Assembly (NCBI GenBank): GCA_018350325.1
Contig: JAEVLN010000023.1
Span: forward strand, 187,001 to 251,000
DNA from: Globodera rostochiensis
Lineage: Eukaryota > Nematoda > Chromadorea > Rhabditida > Heteroderidae
Length of the DNA: 64,000 bases
Direction of reading: 5' to 3'
The notes beneath the pieces were generated by a model. The model saw nothing but the letters and a program-made list of their open reading frames with translations, did no database searches and had not been told where the DNA came from. The translations under genes were made by a program, and so were the position numbers. This document shows, one piece after another, positions 50,658 to 61,834 of this stretch (position 1 is the first letter of the stretch; the number at the start of each line of letters is the position of its first letter).

Positions 50658-52060
50658 ACTAAAACTAACTAAAAAATTTTTAATCAATGAGAAAACTATA
50701 AGAAAAAATAAATGTTATAACACACTAAAGAATAAAAATAACTTTAAATCTAATAATAAAAAAAATAAAATTAATCACATTTAATTAGTGCGAAAAGGCG
50801 GCATAATGATAAACCTGTCTAAACATTACCATTATTCAATTCTAATTTAGAAGAAAATAACCCAATTCAATTTCAAATTTTTACGGAGGCCCTTCCCTTG
50901 AGCAAATCCAAAGCTCTTCTCTATCAATAGTTACAAAGCGACTCATCAAGATCCAAAGAAAAATTTATATCGCGCGACGCGCGAAAACTCAGTCAAGAAT
51001 AAATTGTATATTACAAATCTAAATGATAAACATTTATATTCAAAATAAAAACACAATTTTTGTGCATCTTTAAATTAAATATAAATTGATTTTAATAAGC
51101 AATCAAACTATCTAACTGCTAATATTACATTTTGGCTGAATGAATGAATCAAATTTAATAAAATGATAAACATAAACTTAAATGGCGCAATAACCAATGT
51201 GGGCCGTATAAAACTCTGTTCCATAGACAACTAACAATAAATTGAAAAGCAGGGATTGCAAGGAATTCTTAACAGTATTTGCAAGATTTTTAAATAATGG
51301 TATCTAACTTGTTGATAAATAAATAAATCACAAACAAGAAAAAATGAAGACTTACACAAATAAATCTTCTTTATAATAAAAAAACATATTAATTCAAACA
51401 CTCTGTAGCTATAAATTAAAAAAAGGCATAACATCAGAAGTTAAAATGGGCAAATCAAATGGATTTAACTCAAAATATTAAAAATAAAGAATCATTCCTG
51501 TCATTACAAAACAACAATTAAATATGCAAAAAACACCTTTTTATATGATAGTTTTTTATTAAATACACAATATAAATTTTAAAAATATTTCAAATGAACT
51601 GATTGAAGTCGAGCACGCGTTCCCTGATTTCTCAACGAGAGTTTATTGAATAATTTGTTATTAAATAATCAATTGACAACAATTAATTGCGACATTTAAT
51701 TGTGCAGATAATAATTCCTATATTCATTATTAATGAGAAGAGCCAGCTTGATAGAACCGAGTTTGTTTAATTTCGTATATTTCTAAAAAGAAAATAAACA
51801 AAAAGGAAATAAAAAAGTTTTAAAATTAAACACACTAAAAATAAAATTTACATACATAAAAAGTAAACGTAGAAATTTGTACGAAAAAATGCATTTTATA
51901 AACATTTTGAACTGGTAAGAAAAACAAAAAGGAAATATACAATTAATGCATACTAAACTTTTTTATTTTTTTGCTTGTTGTTAATGCAAATTTAATAATG
52001 CAATACGGAAAAACTGGAACAGAAACGGCGTCTAAAAAACAATTCCTTAATTGATATTGA
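50658..52060. other. A-rich stretch with small GC islands
   Basis: An open + frame without ATG spans about 50850-51020 and includes GGPSLEQIQSSSLSIV. It crosses a palindromic CGCGCGACGCGCG near 50972. Further islands near 51600-51645 and 51735-51770 are open on + for fewer than 20 codons. Nothing is recognised. Confidence 0.35.
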
Positions 52061-52207
52061 AAAATTTTGACAATTATATGGACTGAAACCCGATACAAAA
52101 AAACCGGGAAGGTCTACAGCATTGTCTCCGTTGGGGATATATTCCAATTAGACAACAAGGCGTTTGTGATGCCGAAGGGAGTTGATTTAAACATATCATT
52201 TGCATAG
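52061..52207 (+). CDS. possible exon, unknown product
   Basis: A 48-codon frame open between stops, without an early ATG. Its middle reads WTETRYKKTGKVYSIV and VGDIFQLDNKAFVMPKGV. The alternation of hydrophobic and charged residues, with Gly-Asp and Pro-Lys-Gly turns, resembles a beta-rich domain, but I cannot name it. The last seven codons overlap the start of repeat R2 (52185), so a real exon would have to end earlier. The - strand is also open for about 40 codons. Confidence 0.22.
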   Translation, partial: KILTIIWTETRYKKTGKVYSIVSVGDIFQLDNKAFVMPKGVDLNISFA

Positions 52208-52556
52208 TTTATTAAATAATTAAATTTAAGCTATTTATTAATAAAAAACAATTAATTAAACAGATAAATCTTTAAAATGATTTATAAATTACCAATATGA
52301 AAAGATAAAAAATATTTTAACACAAAATTATTTGTTTAAATAAAAAACTTTGCTGGAATTGCTTCTTGCGCTTCTATCGCAATTGCTAGCTGGCTTGCCG
52401 AGATATCTATCGAGACATTTAAAATGAAGAAAAAATTAATAATGTTGAGCAATTGGTTCATAAAAGATTTAAACCAAATTATTTTGCAACAATAACTTGA
52501 TAAATAAATTTGCTAAAAAGATAATATTTCTTTAATAACTCGCGCAAATCATAACA
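52185..52556 (-). repeat. dispersed repeat R2, copy 2
   Basis: Reverse complement of 12757-13153 with many scattered differences. Its orientation is opposite to copy 1. The match begins at ATTTAAACATATCATTTGCA and ends near CGCGCAAATCATAACAA. No terminal repeats or coding capacity were seen. Confidence 0.85.
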
Positions 52557-52975
52557 ATCATTGTTTAATTAAAATATCACTATTATACATAAAGTATGGC
52601 CTCTACTCAGAAACAAGTCATTAAAAATATGTATTAATAAATTTCATTAAAAATTTATAATAAACAAAATTAAATTGATAATATACGGTAAAATGAATAT
52701 ATTAACCCGGCAAACTCTTAAAATAAAAAACCTTTAAGTAAACAATTTACTACATAAATGAAAAAGTGAACGACGGAGATCAATAAATGAGAAAACAAAT
52801 TGGAACGCATAAAGAGCTCATTTTGAAAAAAATCACTTAAATATTATAAGACAAAAATATATCTTTAAGCTGCTTTTATATTACAAAATAAATAAGTAAA
52901 AGTTTTGCTTAAGCAAATTTTAAAATGAATGAATTAAATAAAATTATTCATCACAAATAACTAAAAGGACGATTC

Positions 52976-53194
52976 ATGGAGAGAGAACAAAACTTGAAGG
53001 ATAAAATCGAAAGACCGCATAAAGCGACCAAAATTCTAGCAGAGGCTGGGAGGACGCTCTTGACAAATATTATGTTGAGTCTCAATGAAAAGGTTTGTCT
53101 TGAAATGTCGTTTTTAATTACCTATTTCCGATACTTGTTCAAGACTGGCTTTAGTTTTATGAAGGCAATGGGAAAGTCTTCGTGTCAATATTAA
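52976..53194 (+). CDS. 72-codon open frame, possible exon, unknown product
   Basis: The ATG opens MEREQNLKDKIERPHKATKI, then LAEAGRTLLTNIMLSLNEK, a charged, probably helical stretch in GC-richer DNA. A donor-like AAAAG|GTTTGT follows codon 39. The next 51 bp are T-rich and hydrophobic when translated, ending TTGTTCAAG. The frame then reads TGFSFMKAMGKSSCQY and TAA. Because 51 is a multiple of three, both a single 72-residue frame and a spliced 55-residue product are possible. No family is recognised. Confidence 0.3.
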   Translation: MEREQNLKDKIERPHKATKILAEAGRTLLTNIMLSLNEKVCLEMSFLITYFRYLFKTGFSFMKAMGKSSCQY

Positions 53195-54372
53195 TGAATT
53201 GAATATTCCACAGTGTAAAAATTATAAAAATAAAATAATCCAAATAAATATTTAACAATAAGTATAATAAGAACAAAAAGGTCAATAAAAAAGTTTGGGA
53301 CCTTATTAATGAAAGAAGGATGATGATGAAACTAAAACTCTGGTTTAACCTATTAATTTTTAAATGTTCGCGGTCTTCCAAATAACTAACATTGGTAAAG
53401 GTGTGAAGCAAATGACTTTATAAGAACTTGATGTGAGATCTTCTAGATCGAAATCACCCCTTGGAACAATTTTTAAAACTTAACATTTGAAACGTCTCAT
53501 ACAAAATCTTTAGCCCAATGCGCCATCCGCGCCGCCCACGCCCCGTATCTTTAAACTAAAAAAGCATTTAATTTTACAAAATATGGGTAATACATATATG
53601 AATAGACTACAATAATTGAGCAAAATAAATTTATAAAATCATTACAAAAGCTTAATAAATACCTAGAAAATAAAATAAAAACGCAACTAAGTAACGAAAA
53701 AAGATCCATGAACAGACAACAATTTCAACATAAAAATTAAACCAAAATGGTTGCTTGATCATTATTAGAATCCTTAAGGCATCAATAATAGTGCAAAGAT
53801 TCTGTTCTAGTAAATACAAACAAATTAAATTATGCCAATCGTTGTAATAGAATAAATTCTATTAAAAGGAAGTATAATGCAAGAATTCAATTCTATAATA
53901 AACCATATTAAAGATATCAAGTAATCAGTATTAGGCTTAACTCAATACATTGCTGTACATACATTTGCCATCTATTAACATGTTTTCGTTTAAAGGAAAC
54001 AATATTTTTTTTATCATTTGTGGCATGTTTAAAAATATCTTCATGTTATTTTTAACAAAAGGTCAAATCGTCACGCTAAATGCACTGATCAAAGAGGGAT
54101 AGTGATCATCGTGATGTAGAAAACTCGCAAAGATGCAATTAGGTGTAATAAAAAAAATGCTTTTAAAAATAAAAAAATGTAAGTATTAAATTTAAAAAAA
54201 CAAATAATAATTTATATAATTGAAAGACGAAAAATAATTTAAATTTTCATAGCTAATTTGCTGTGCAGCATAGCATTAATTTATAACAATTGGAAATACA
54301 AAAAATGTTTATAGTCAACAAATAGTGAATGAAAAATAATTAAAATGCTTTAATTTATTGCAAATTTACTAG
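53195..54372. other. A-rich stretch, nothing recognised
   Basis: One GC-rich island near 53518-53555 (ATGCGCCATCCGCGCCGCCC) is open in three frames and on both strands. No splice edges decide between them. Confidence 0.4.
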
Positions 54373-54596
54373 AGTTGGCCGAGACCGGGACTGGTACTGA
54401 AGTCTCCAATTTTGGGACTGAATTTCCCCCTTATAAAATCCCGGTTTTTTTCAAAATTGACAATCTTTGTTTTTGCCCATTAGTCCCGGTTTTTTTGACC
54501 GGGATTTGATTAATTTCCCCACTCATAAAATCCCGGTTTTTTCATTTTCTCAATCCCGGTCCCGGTTTTTCCCAAAAATCCCGGTCCCGGCCAACT
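54373..54596. mobile_element. 224-bp CCGGG-rich inverted-repeat (MITE-like) element
   Basis: The left end AGTTGGCCGAGACCGGGACT matches the reverse complement of the right end, AGTTGGCCGGGACCGGGAT. Inside, the motif TCCCGGTTTTT recurs at least five times in the same orientation, with one inverted copy (GACCGGGATTTGATT) that pairs with it. The flanks are ordinary AT-rich DNA, and no target-site duplication was evident. Size, terminal inversion and lack of a coding frame fit a small non-autonomous element built from or expanded into a minisatellite. Confidence 0.72.
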
Positions 54597-55594
54597 GTAA
54601 AATTTACAACAACAAAATTGAATATATGTATTAACCAATAATAATTTATTTAATTTTAATAATTTTTCATTTTCATTGGATGACTTTAATAAAAACCATT
54701 AGGTTTGAGCATTAGAATTCCGTTACTTACTTTTATTATCTCATCAATTTTACATAATTTTTATTTAAAATTTTATTATGTATAGTTTGATTCTTGTAAA
54801 CAAATTTTATTTTATATTTATTTCAAAGGCATTTTACAATAATCTAATTTATAGGTTTTCAGTTGAAGTATACACTTTTTAATTCATTATTTTTTGTTTG
54901 TGTAACATCAATCCACTAAAAAGAGTAAAATACTTGTCTTAAAAAATGTAAAATATAAAATTTGAAACTAGAACGAACGGCGCTGTATTTATTTGAATTC
55001 AAATCACGATGTAATATTAGCACGCTTTTATAGTTCAGATTAATTCACGCTCTTTATTTGGCAGAAATTTATTGAAATTTGTTTATTTTTAAAAAATAAA
55101 TGTTATGTTTTAATGAGATATTTTAAAGTTGTCATATAAAAGAGATTTATTTTTAAATATTGTTCATGATAATATTGTAAAGTTACCAACTATATTTATA
55201 CATTGATCGATTTTAGATTTTTTTAAAATAATTACGTCAATCAAATCCAAGTATAATTATTTTAAATTAAGTTCATTTTTAATTTTTTAATAAATTTAAT
55301 GAATTTTTTTTTTTTTATGGTGAAGTCTTTTTATAAATTTTGATAATGATTAAAATTTTAACAGTTATTTTAATAAATATTGATCTATACTGGAGCAACG
55401 AATGGCTGTGGCAGAAATTTGCCTTGAAATAATTGGTATACCCTTTAAGTTTGAATTATAGAAATTTATGAATTTAATATGAAATCAACTGCAATAATTA
55501 AAATAACAACAGTACAAAAAAAAGCGCAAGTCGCGAAGACAACATCTGTTGCTTGTATTCTTTGAAGCTTAGCTGTAACAACAGATTAAAACAA

Positions 55595-55810
55595 TTAAAA
55601 ATTAAACAACAAATTAAATCGTATAATTAATAATCTAAAGCAATTTGATAAATGGCTGGATGAACAGTATGTGTCAAATAATTTTAAAACATACAAACCA
55701 AAATGTTTCCATGAGTTATTTTTTACTTTATAATCATTTTTTCCAGTTCTAAGGTTTGTTGCTTGTCTTTCGCCCACATCTGCGGTTCTAAAAGTACAAA
55801 AACCAGACAT
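55595..55810 (-). CDS. 71-codon open frame, possible exon, unknown product
   Basis: The - strand ATG at 55810 opens MSGFCTFRTADVGERQATN, then LRTGKNDYK, where a GTAAAA donor-like site occurs. Beyond it the translation becomes hydrophobic AT sequence. An acceptor-like TACTTTTAG lies 17 bases inside the frame and could instead begin an exon in another register (PQMWAKDKQQTLELEK). The island is therefore exon-like whichever register is right. No domain is recognised. Confidence 0.25.
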   Translation of the reverse strand: MSGFCTFRTADVGERQATNLRTGKNDYKVKNNSWKHFGLYVLKLFDTYCSSSHLSNCFRLLIIRFNLLFNF

Positions 55811-56913
55811 GTTTTAAATGTTGTTTTAGAGCAGCGTCAGATAATAAAGAATATGTATATTTTTTATAAATATTAATTAATAAAATCAAAAAAACATTTC
55901 TTAAGAAAGGAAAATTCAAGCTCCGCGGGACTAACTAAAAACTGTGCCCAGTGGCAGAATTTTATAAAAATATTTAGTAGTTGAGGATATTTAAAAAATA
56001 ATAAAACTTTTTTTTGATAATCAGCAAACAAAAGCAAAATTATTTCACAAACTGAAATACACACGGAATCATAATAATTTTTATATTAAAAAAAAAGATA
56101 AGTAAAATAAAAAAGAAAACGCGCATCCAAAACCGATTAATTTAACAAAATAAAATTGCATAAATGTATTCCCTGACAATGTTGTTTTATTTATTAATAG
56201 TGGCTTCAGTCTGTGAGTCTCAAGAAAAAGTTGAACTTTAAACTAATAAAAATTAAACTCTAAGAAAAAAAGCTAAATAATGGAAAAAATTATTTTCTAA
56301 AAAGCTGATAACAGTAAAAGGTAGTCTAATTTAAAGTCACTGGTGTGTATCCGAGGCGGATAGGTGTGGTCATTTTTTAAAAATTAGTGAATCAAGAACG
56401 CAGAATAACTATTCAAATAATTCTTCTTATATATTTCACCTAAATAATAAAAACAAATAACAACTGACGGAGAATGATTATGCTAAAGCAATACAGATCG
56501 CCCACACCATGGTATAAATTAACAATTAATATAAGAAAAAAAGGATCATAAAATTAAGCAACATAAAACATTTAGAAACTGTCAAATGTTATAAATACAA
56601 ATTTGAATTAATCAAAAAAGCATAAAATCGTTTAAAATTGTTAATTCCAATATGTGCATTGAAAATAAAGATAGAATTTGGAACTTTACAAAAAGTAAAT
56701 TTATAAACAATTTTTAAAATAAAATTAAATTATAAAATGAACTCATTACCACGCGATCAAAAAAATATAGATATAAAAACTTTAATTTTTTTTAAAAGTG
56801 GGCAAATCGAATTTGATTAAAAATGGCACCTCTTTTGGACGAAATGGCAATAAAAAAGAACCTTAGATAAATTGTCAATTTTATATTTAAATTAGATCAC
56901 TTGCTTGCTGTAG

Positions 56914-57018
56914 TTTGAGCCTGCCAGCCACAAGACAGAAAATAGGACCGCCAAAGAAGTAGCTGACACCGGAAGAAGAAAAGAAAGCATGAGAACGGCA
57001 ACGACGAGCAAGTATTAA
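56914..57018 (+). CDS. possible terminal exon, unknown product
   Basis: A good acceptor (CTTGCTTGCTGTAG) is followed by 34 codons, FEPASHKTENRTAKEVADTG then RRKESMRTATTSKY, ending TAA at 57016-57018. The segment is GC-richer than its surroundings and strongly charged. No upstream exon of matching phase was identified. The frame from ATG at 56824 (MAPLLDEMAIKKNLR) stops before any donor. Confidence 0.22.
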   Translation, partial: FEPASHKTENRTAKEVADTGRRKESMRTATTSKY

Positions 57019-58196
57019 ATATTCATGTTATAAATGTTTGAAAATTGTTTGAATACATCACAAACTTCAAAAACAATTAAAATGAGTGTCAGACATGCTT
57101 TTAAACCTATGAATAAATGCTAATCTTTAAAAGTAATGAATAACCTGAGGGCGATGTGCTGATGAGGACCTTCATATGTGGTTCTAGTTGAAATAATTTG
57201 TAATACTAAAAAATTTAATATACGGAAAGACGGAAATATTAAATCCGTAATGAATAAACCTGAAACCACAAAGAACCAACAACTTATTAATAAAATAATT
57301 AATGAAAAACAATAAAGCTCAAATAATAAATAAACATTGATTAAAAATAAACTAAAGATAAAATATAAAAAGTATGCATCATATATCTAAAAATAATTAA
57401 TTACTCAAACTGAATGAAAAAAAATAAAATTGCCTAATAGATAAAACAACAGGATATTTAACTTGAAAAGAAATGATATACTAAATTTATTTTAAAAAAT
57501 TAAGAATAAAATAAATTAAGTTTAATACTAATGATAATATTTACTCATCCTCAAACCAGTACAAAAAGAAACATTGCTTTCATTAAATATCAAAAAAAAA
57601 TAGTAAATTATTATCAATTAATTTTTGATTTTTTCAAAAATCGGGGCATAAAGACATATTATTTGAAGAACGACAACTAGAAAAGCTTAGAATGTAATTT
57701 ATACTACTAATACATTAAAAGCATACTTTTTGACAAATTAACATTATGTATAAATACTTTTTAATTTACAAAAAAATTTAACAAAAAATAATTAAACATT
57801 ATTTGATGCATATTGACAAATTTGGAGCGCATTTTAGCGGATGGAACGCTTTACATATAAAATAGAAACACGAAAAATAAAAATGCTGTTTATTGTTGTT
57901 TATATCCGACCCAACTACCTTTAAAATAAGATGATTATTTTAAATTTTATTGTCTGACAAATTCAAAATAAGTTATCTATCTGTCATTTGGATCTTCTAA
58001 ATATTATAATTTAGCTATAAACAAAAAATTATTATTTACTAATCTATTTATAAAGTTTGACTCTGCAAAATGTATAAAAAAGATCAAATTAAAGTGAATG
58101 CAAATATTACAAAAAAAAATATTTTAACAACAGCGGCAACCTCCTATTATAAAATAAATCATTAATAAAATTATTCTTAAAATGAATAAATAAATA

Positions 58197-58250
58197 GAGT
58201 CTGGGCCAACTGAGTCACGACTGAGTCTGGCCAACTGAGTCTGGTGGCCA
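58197..58250 (+). repeat. tandem array of the element's terminal motif
   Basis: Several imperfect copies of ACTGAGTCTGGCCA (14 bp), with variants carrying TGG or CACG insertions, lie directly outside the left end of the 58251-58860 element. They look like an outward expansion of its terminal sequence. The right end has no such array. Confidence 0.85.
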
Positions 58251-58860
58251 ACTGAGTCTGGCCAACTGAGTCTGGTTGGCAGGAAAAATTTTTTAAACTT
58301 AAATCTTGTAAAATAAAAAATCAAGAAAGATATCCCAAAAAAAAAATATCTTTCTTAAACAAAAAATGGTAATGGTGTCTTATATAGGTCCCCGAATTTA
58401 AAAAAAAAATCAGTTTTATGTAATTCTGAGAAGTACTCCGGGGTTATCGAGGTCTCTGATCACGAATATGACATCAGATTTATCAATCATCCATCGATGA
58501 TTTCAACATTTATGATTTATTGAAAAATTTTTCCATTTGTTATCCTTTTTTACATTAATAGCCTTAGGCCTAAGCCTAACAAACCCCAAGCCAGGGTGGC
58601 ATAGGCCTAAGCCTAACGAACCCCAAGTACCATTTTTTGGGCGACCATCAATATGCCATGCAGAATCAAAACCCCCAAAGAATAATCGATTTTCTTGCCG
58701 GAATTTCCAAAAACTGTCACATGAAGAATTGATTCAATGATTGTTTTATTCTGTTATGTTTGTTTGCTTTAATTTTTGTTTAAGAAAGTTTTTTCTTATT
58801 TTACAAGATTTAAGTTTAAAAATTTTTCCTGCCAACCAGACTCAGTTGGCCAGACTCAGT
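58251..58860. mobile_element. 610-bp terminal-inverted-repeat DNA element
   Basis: The left terminus 58251-58317 begins ACTGAGTCTGGCCAACTGAG. The right terminus 58792-58860 is its reverse complement over about 68 bp with one T-run indel, including GGTTGGCAGG and AAACTTAAATCTTGTAAAAT. Just inside the left terminus is an 11-bp hairpin (AAGAAAGATAT...ATATCTTTCTT). The interior has a 67-codon + frame (58537-58740) that runs through an internal direct repeat and has no transposase motif, so this is a non-autonomous copy. The target-site duplication is obscured by the terminal tandem array. Confidence 0.85.
58565..58627 (+). repeat. 26-bp direct repeat with GCCTAA telomere-like motifs
   Basis: A 26-bp unit starting TAGGCCTAAGCCTAAC and ending CCCCAAG occurs at 58565-58590 and 58602-58627 with one mismatch. 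Each copy holds GCCTAAGCCTAA, two units of the nematode telomere hexamer complement. Two hexamers are too few to call an interstitial telomere. Confidence 0.85.
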
Positions 58861-59989
58861 AACCGAAAAAGGTCATAATTGCTAGTGGATATGAATATAA
58901 CATATAATTTTTGTCTTCTTAGAAGATATTTGTATTATAATATCGTATTTTCATATTAAATACTTTCAAATTTTAGTAATATTATTTAATATTTAATAAA
59001 ATTTTAAAGAGTAATTGTGTTAATACAACTCACTAAAAATACATTTTAATTTAAGGGAGTTTGTTGTTTATAAAATTGATTATTATCATAAAAAGAAACT
59101 TTGCCAAGTATTTTTTATATCAATTTTTTGCAATAACCTAAGTTAACAAAAAGAATAATAAATAAAAATAAAAATGAATGACCCCAACAAAAAACAAAAC
59201 AATTTTTTACAATCTAAACAAAAATAAAATACCTAACAGAACATTAGTTTTTAACGTTTGTTCTACAAATTCGCGAGCAAAATAGTTTAAACGATCAAAT
59301 AAATTTAACATTGCTAACATAATTATAGAAAAAACAAAAAAATATAAATATAATAATACTTAGTGAATACTGTTTTACCATTTTGTAACTACATGTAACG
59401 TAAACCGTAATAAAAAAGTGTTTATTTTCACCTAATACTCCCTAAACGGAGTGCAGATAGAATGGAACTCTTAGACATCTTATCAGGGCACCACCAAAGG
59501 AAACCCCAGAAATGATTAAACATGTTAATAAAAATTTGGGTCACAATATTAAATGAGTTAAATACACAAAAAAATTAAGTAAATATAAAGCATTGAATAT
59601 TATACTTAGTTCAAGAAGGATTGCGGAATAATAACACATAGTATAATATATTAATTGCGTTTAAACCCCAAAAATTCTTATTGCAAATTAATATCTCTTA
59701 ACTTTAAGTTTTTAATAATAAAAATATTGTAAACTTAATTATCATGTTTTTTTAAACAAAACATAGATATAATTAAAAATATAACCAAATTAAATTAATG
59801 TAAAATTACATAAACTTAATAAAAAAAATTTTCCGACTCTTTACTTTTTTTTTTGTATATAATTTAATTTTTTAGGGAAGTTTGCCCTATTGTATGAATA
59901 AGTTTCCACCGATGCCTTTCGGCACAGCGCCTCTAAGCATAAAAATTTAGTTAAATTCCGGCAGAGGCTAAAAACTCCATGCAGCTTAG
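58861..59989. other. A-rich stretch, nothing recognised
   Basis: A GC-richer patch at 59440-59515 has an open + frame ending MELLDILSGHHQRKPQK, without a clear acceptor. ACGGAGTGCA, present here, also occurs near 39899 and 44179. Another patch lies near 59910-59970. Confidence 0.4.
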
Positions 59990-60115
59990 TTCCACGGTTC
60001 CGGTTCCGAAGCGGTTACGGATTTTCGCGGTTCCTGTTCCAAAGCGGTTCCGGATTTTCGTGGTTTCGGGAACCGGTTCCGGAACCAGTTCCAACGGTTT
60101 CGGTTCCAAATTCCA
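59990..60115 (+). repeat. GGTTCC minisatellite, cluster 1
   Basis: Irregular repeats of a ~30-bp unit of the type CCGAAGCGGTTCCGGATTTT followed by CGCGGTTCC, with GGTTCC/GGAACC hexamers forming nested palindromes. The frames crossing it on both strands (59951-60181 and 59979-60194) translate to repetitive RNRFGTG-like peptides. These are by-products of the repeat. Confidence 0.92.
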
Positions 60116-60495
60116 AAAATTTGTAAATATGGCCAAAGATTTTTCAAAAAAATCAGAAAAATGTAAGAAAATATTGTTCATTCACATTACATGAAAATGA
60201 TCAATTCAACTTACACATTTTGCACCGATTATGCTCACAAAGAATGCACAACGTATCTCCATCAATGTTGCGCTTGAAGTAATTGGAATGCCAAATAGCC
60301 GATTTTGGCTCTTTACTCATTTGTAGATATTAATCTGCATGTATTTATTTAATAGATTATTAGAGCGAAAAATACCCAATGAAATCCAAAATTGCTGATG
60401 CTTTGTATTTGGAAGTAATTGCTTTGTTGTGTAAAAAGGCTATTCGCTTCAAAAATTAATCATAATTCAATTCATTATGCACTGAAAAACATGTA

Positions 60496-60723
60496 TCGGA
60501 ACCGGTTCCGGAACCGGTTCCGAAGCGGTTCCAAGCTCTTTACGGTTCCACGGTTCCTGTTCCAAAGCGGTTCCGGATTTTGGCGGTTCCGCGGTTCCGG
60601 TTCCGAAGCGGCTCCGGATTTTGGCGGTTCCGTGAACCGGTTCCAAATCGGTTCCGAATTTTTTGCGGTTCCGCAGTTCCGGTTCCGGAACCGGTTCCCG
60701 GAACCCTTGGAACCGGAACCGGG
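60496..60723 (+). repeat. GGTTCC minisatellite, cluster 2
   Basis: About 228 bp of the same family as cluster 1, 380 bp downstream, beginning and ending in CCGGTTCCGGAACCGG-type palindromes. Three overlapping frames up to 146 codons on both strands owe their length to the GC-rich repeat lacking stop codons. They are not credible genes. The repeated palindromic ends would allow large hairpins. Confidence 0.93.
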
Positions 60724-61576
60724 TAAAAATTAACCAAAAAAATGATGCGTTTATGTTGTGGCTAAAATAAGCAAAACTTACTGTATCTTTAAATAATTGA
60801 AAATAAAAAAAAACAAAAAATTCAATAGAAACATTAACAAGCCTAAGATTAGACAATTTAAAATGATGTATGTTTAAATTCCATATAAGTGAAAAAATGT
60901 ATACCAAATATTTTTATTGATATTTAAATAAAATTTAAACAATTTTTTCTCGCATAAAAATTAAATTCAAAATAACAATGGCAACCTTGAGTGACAGGTT
61001 TAAACCGCGAACAGGTAGAGAGATTCAAGGTCATATGTTTAAAACAGTTCTTATGCATTATTAAAAACAAAATTAAAAAACCATAATTTTAAAATATTAC
61101 TATTCAAAATATTTATGCATTCAAAATAAAAAAGTAGCTACAAAGATAAATTGCAGATTAATCTAATTATTTATTTCTCGGACGTTCTATAGGACACAGC
61201 GATGCAAGCAGATAAACGTGCCGCCAATCGCCGAATAGTGCATTGCTAAATACAATTAAATAGTTTGTTTTTTCATTATTGTATAATTTGAAAACAAATT
61301 ATTTAGGATCCTTTCGACTATAAATTGTCTAACAACAATTTACTTGGTTATCAGAAAATATTATTAAAATATCAACAAAATTTTATAATATTGTTAATTT
61401 GTTGATGGAAAAAAATAATTTGAGTAACTTCAAAAAATTACACTTCCAGAAGGAAATGAATAACCAAAGTGTATAAACTTAAAAATAATGATAAAATCAT
61501 GTTAAACCAGAAAATTGACAATTAAAAACTCACCATAAGGTTTCTGTAGTAGTAATGGCAACTCGAATTTAGATAA
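60724..61576. other. A-rich stretch with a possible small initial exon
   Basis: At 60978 an ATG in the context AACAATGGC opens MATLSDRFKPRTG with a donor-like ACAG|GTAGAG at 61014/61015. Read straight on, the frame stops at 61062. At 61190 an acceptor-like TTCTATAG precedes an 18-codon frame (DTAMQADKRAANRRIVHC) and TAA, but the phases do not join. The candidate is weak. Confidence 0.2.
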
Positions 61577-61834
61577 AGAGCATTCCCAAACGCAAAAATA
61601 ATATTAAAAACAAAAAACATTGAACATAAATCAATTAAGTTTAATAGTGAATATGAAATTAATAAATTAGACGATATAATTAAAAGCTACCCCAGAGCTC
61701 ATTTAGGAATGGCAACGCGTATAAAAAAAAATCTATGCAAAAATTCATTACTTCTTAAAGTTATGCAAGCCAAAAATCTTAAATCTAAAAAAAGAGAAAC
61801 TCTAGAATTTCTACAGAAAGCTACAGTAAACTAA
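61577..61834 (+). CDS. 85-codon open frame without early ATG, unknown
   Basis: Open between a TAA at 61574 and a TAA at 61832-61834. The first 30 codons are Lys/Asn/Ile-rich, as expected in A-rich DNA. The middle reads KSYPRAHLGMATRIKK, and the end SKKRETLEFLQKATVN. It could be one large exon or a frame starting at the internal Met (61703). No domain is recognised. A few such frames are expected by chance in a window this AT-rich. Confidence 0.22.
   Translation, partial: RAFPNAKIILKTKNIEHKSIKFNSEYEINKLDDIIKSYPRAHLGMATRIKKNLCKNSLLLKVMQAKNLKSKKRETLEFLQKATVN

Larger units (their letters stand above)
54597..58196. other. AT-rich stretch, T-rich then A-rich on +
   Basis: The + strand is T-rich to about 55480 and A-rich afterwards. 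It holds two candidate exons, listed separately at 55595-55810 and 56914-57018. Other GC-richer patches near 56345-56400 and 57150-57190 were not assignable. Confidence 0.4.

Noticed and set aside
60467..60907. 146-codon frame on the - strand, the longest in the window
   Set aside because: It runs through the GGTTCC minisatellite. Its length reflects stop-free GC-rich repeats, and overlapping frames are open on the other strand.
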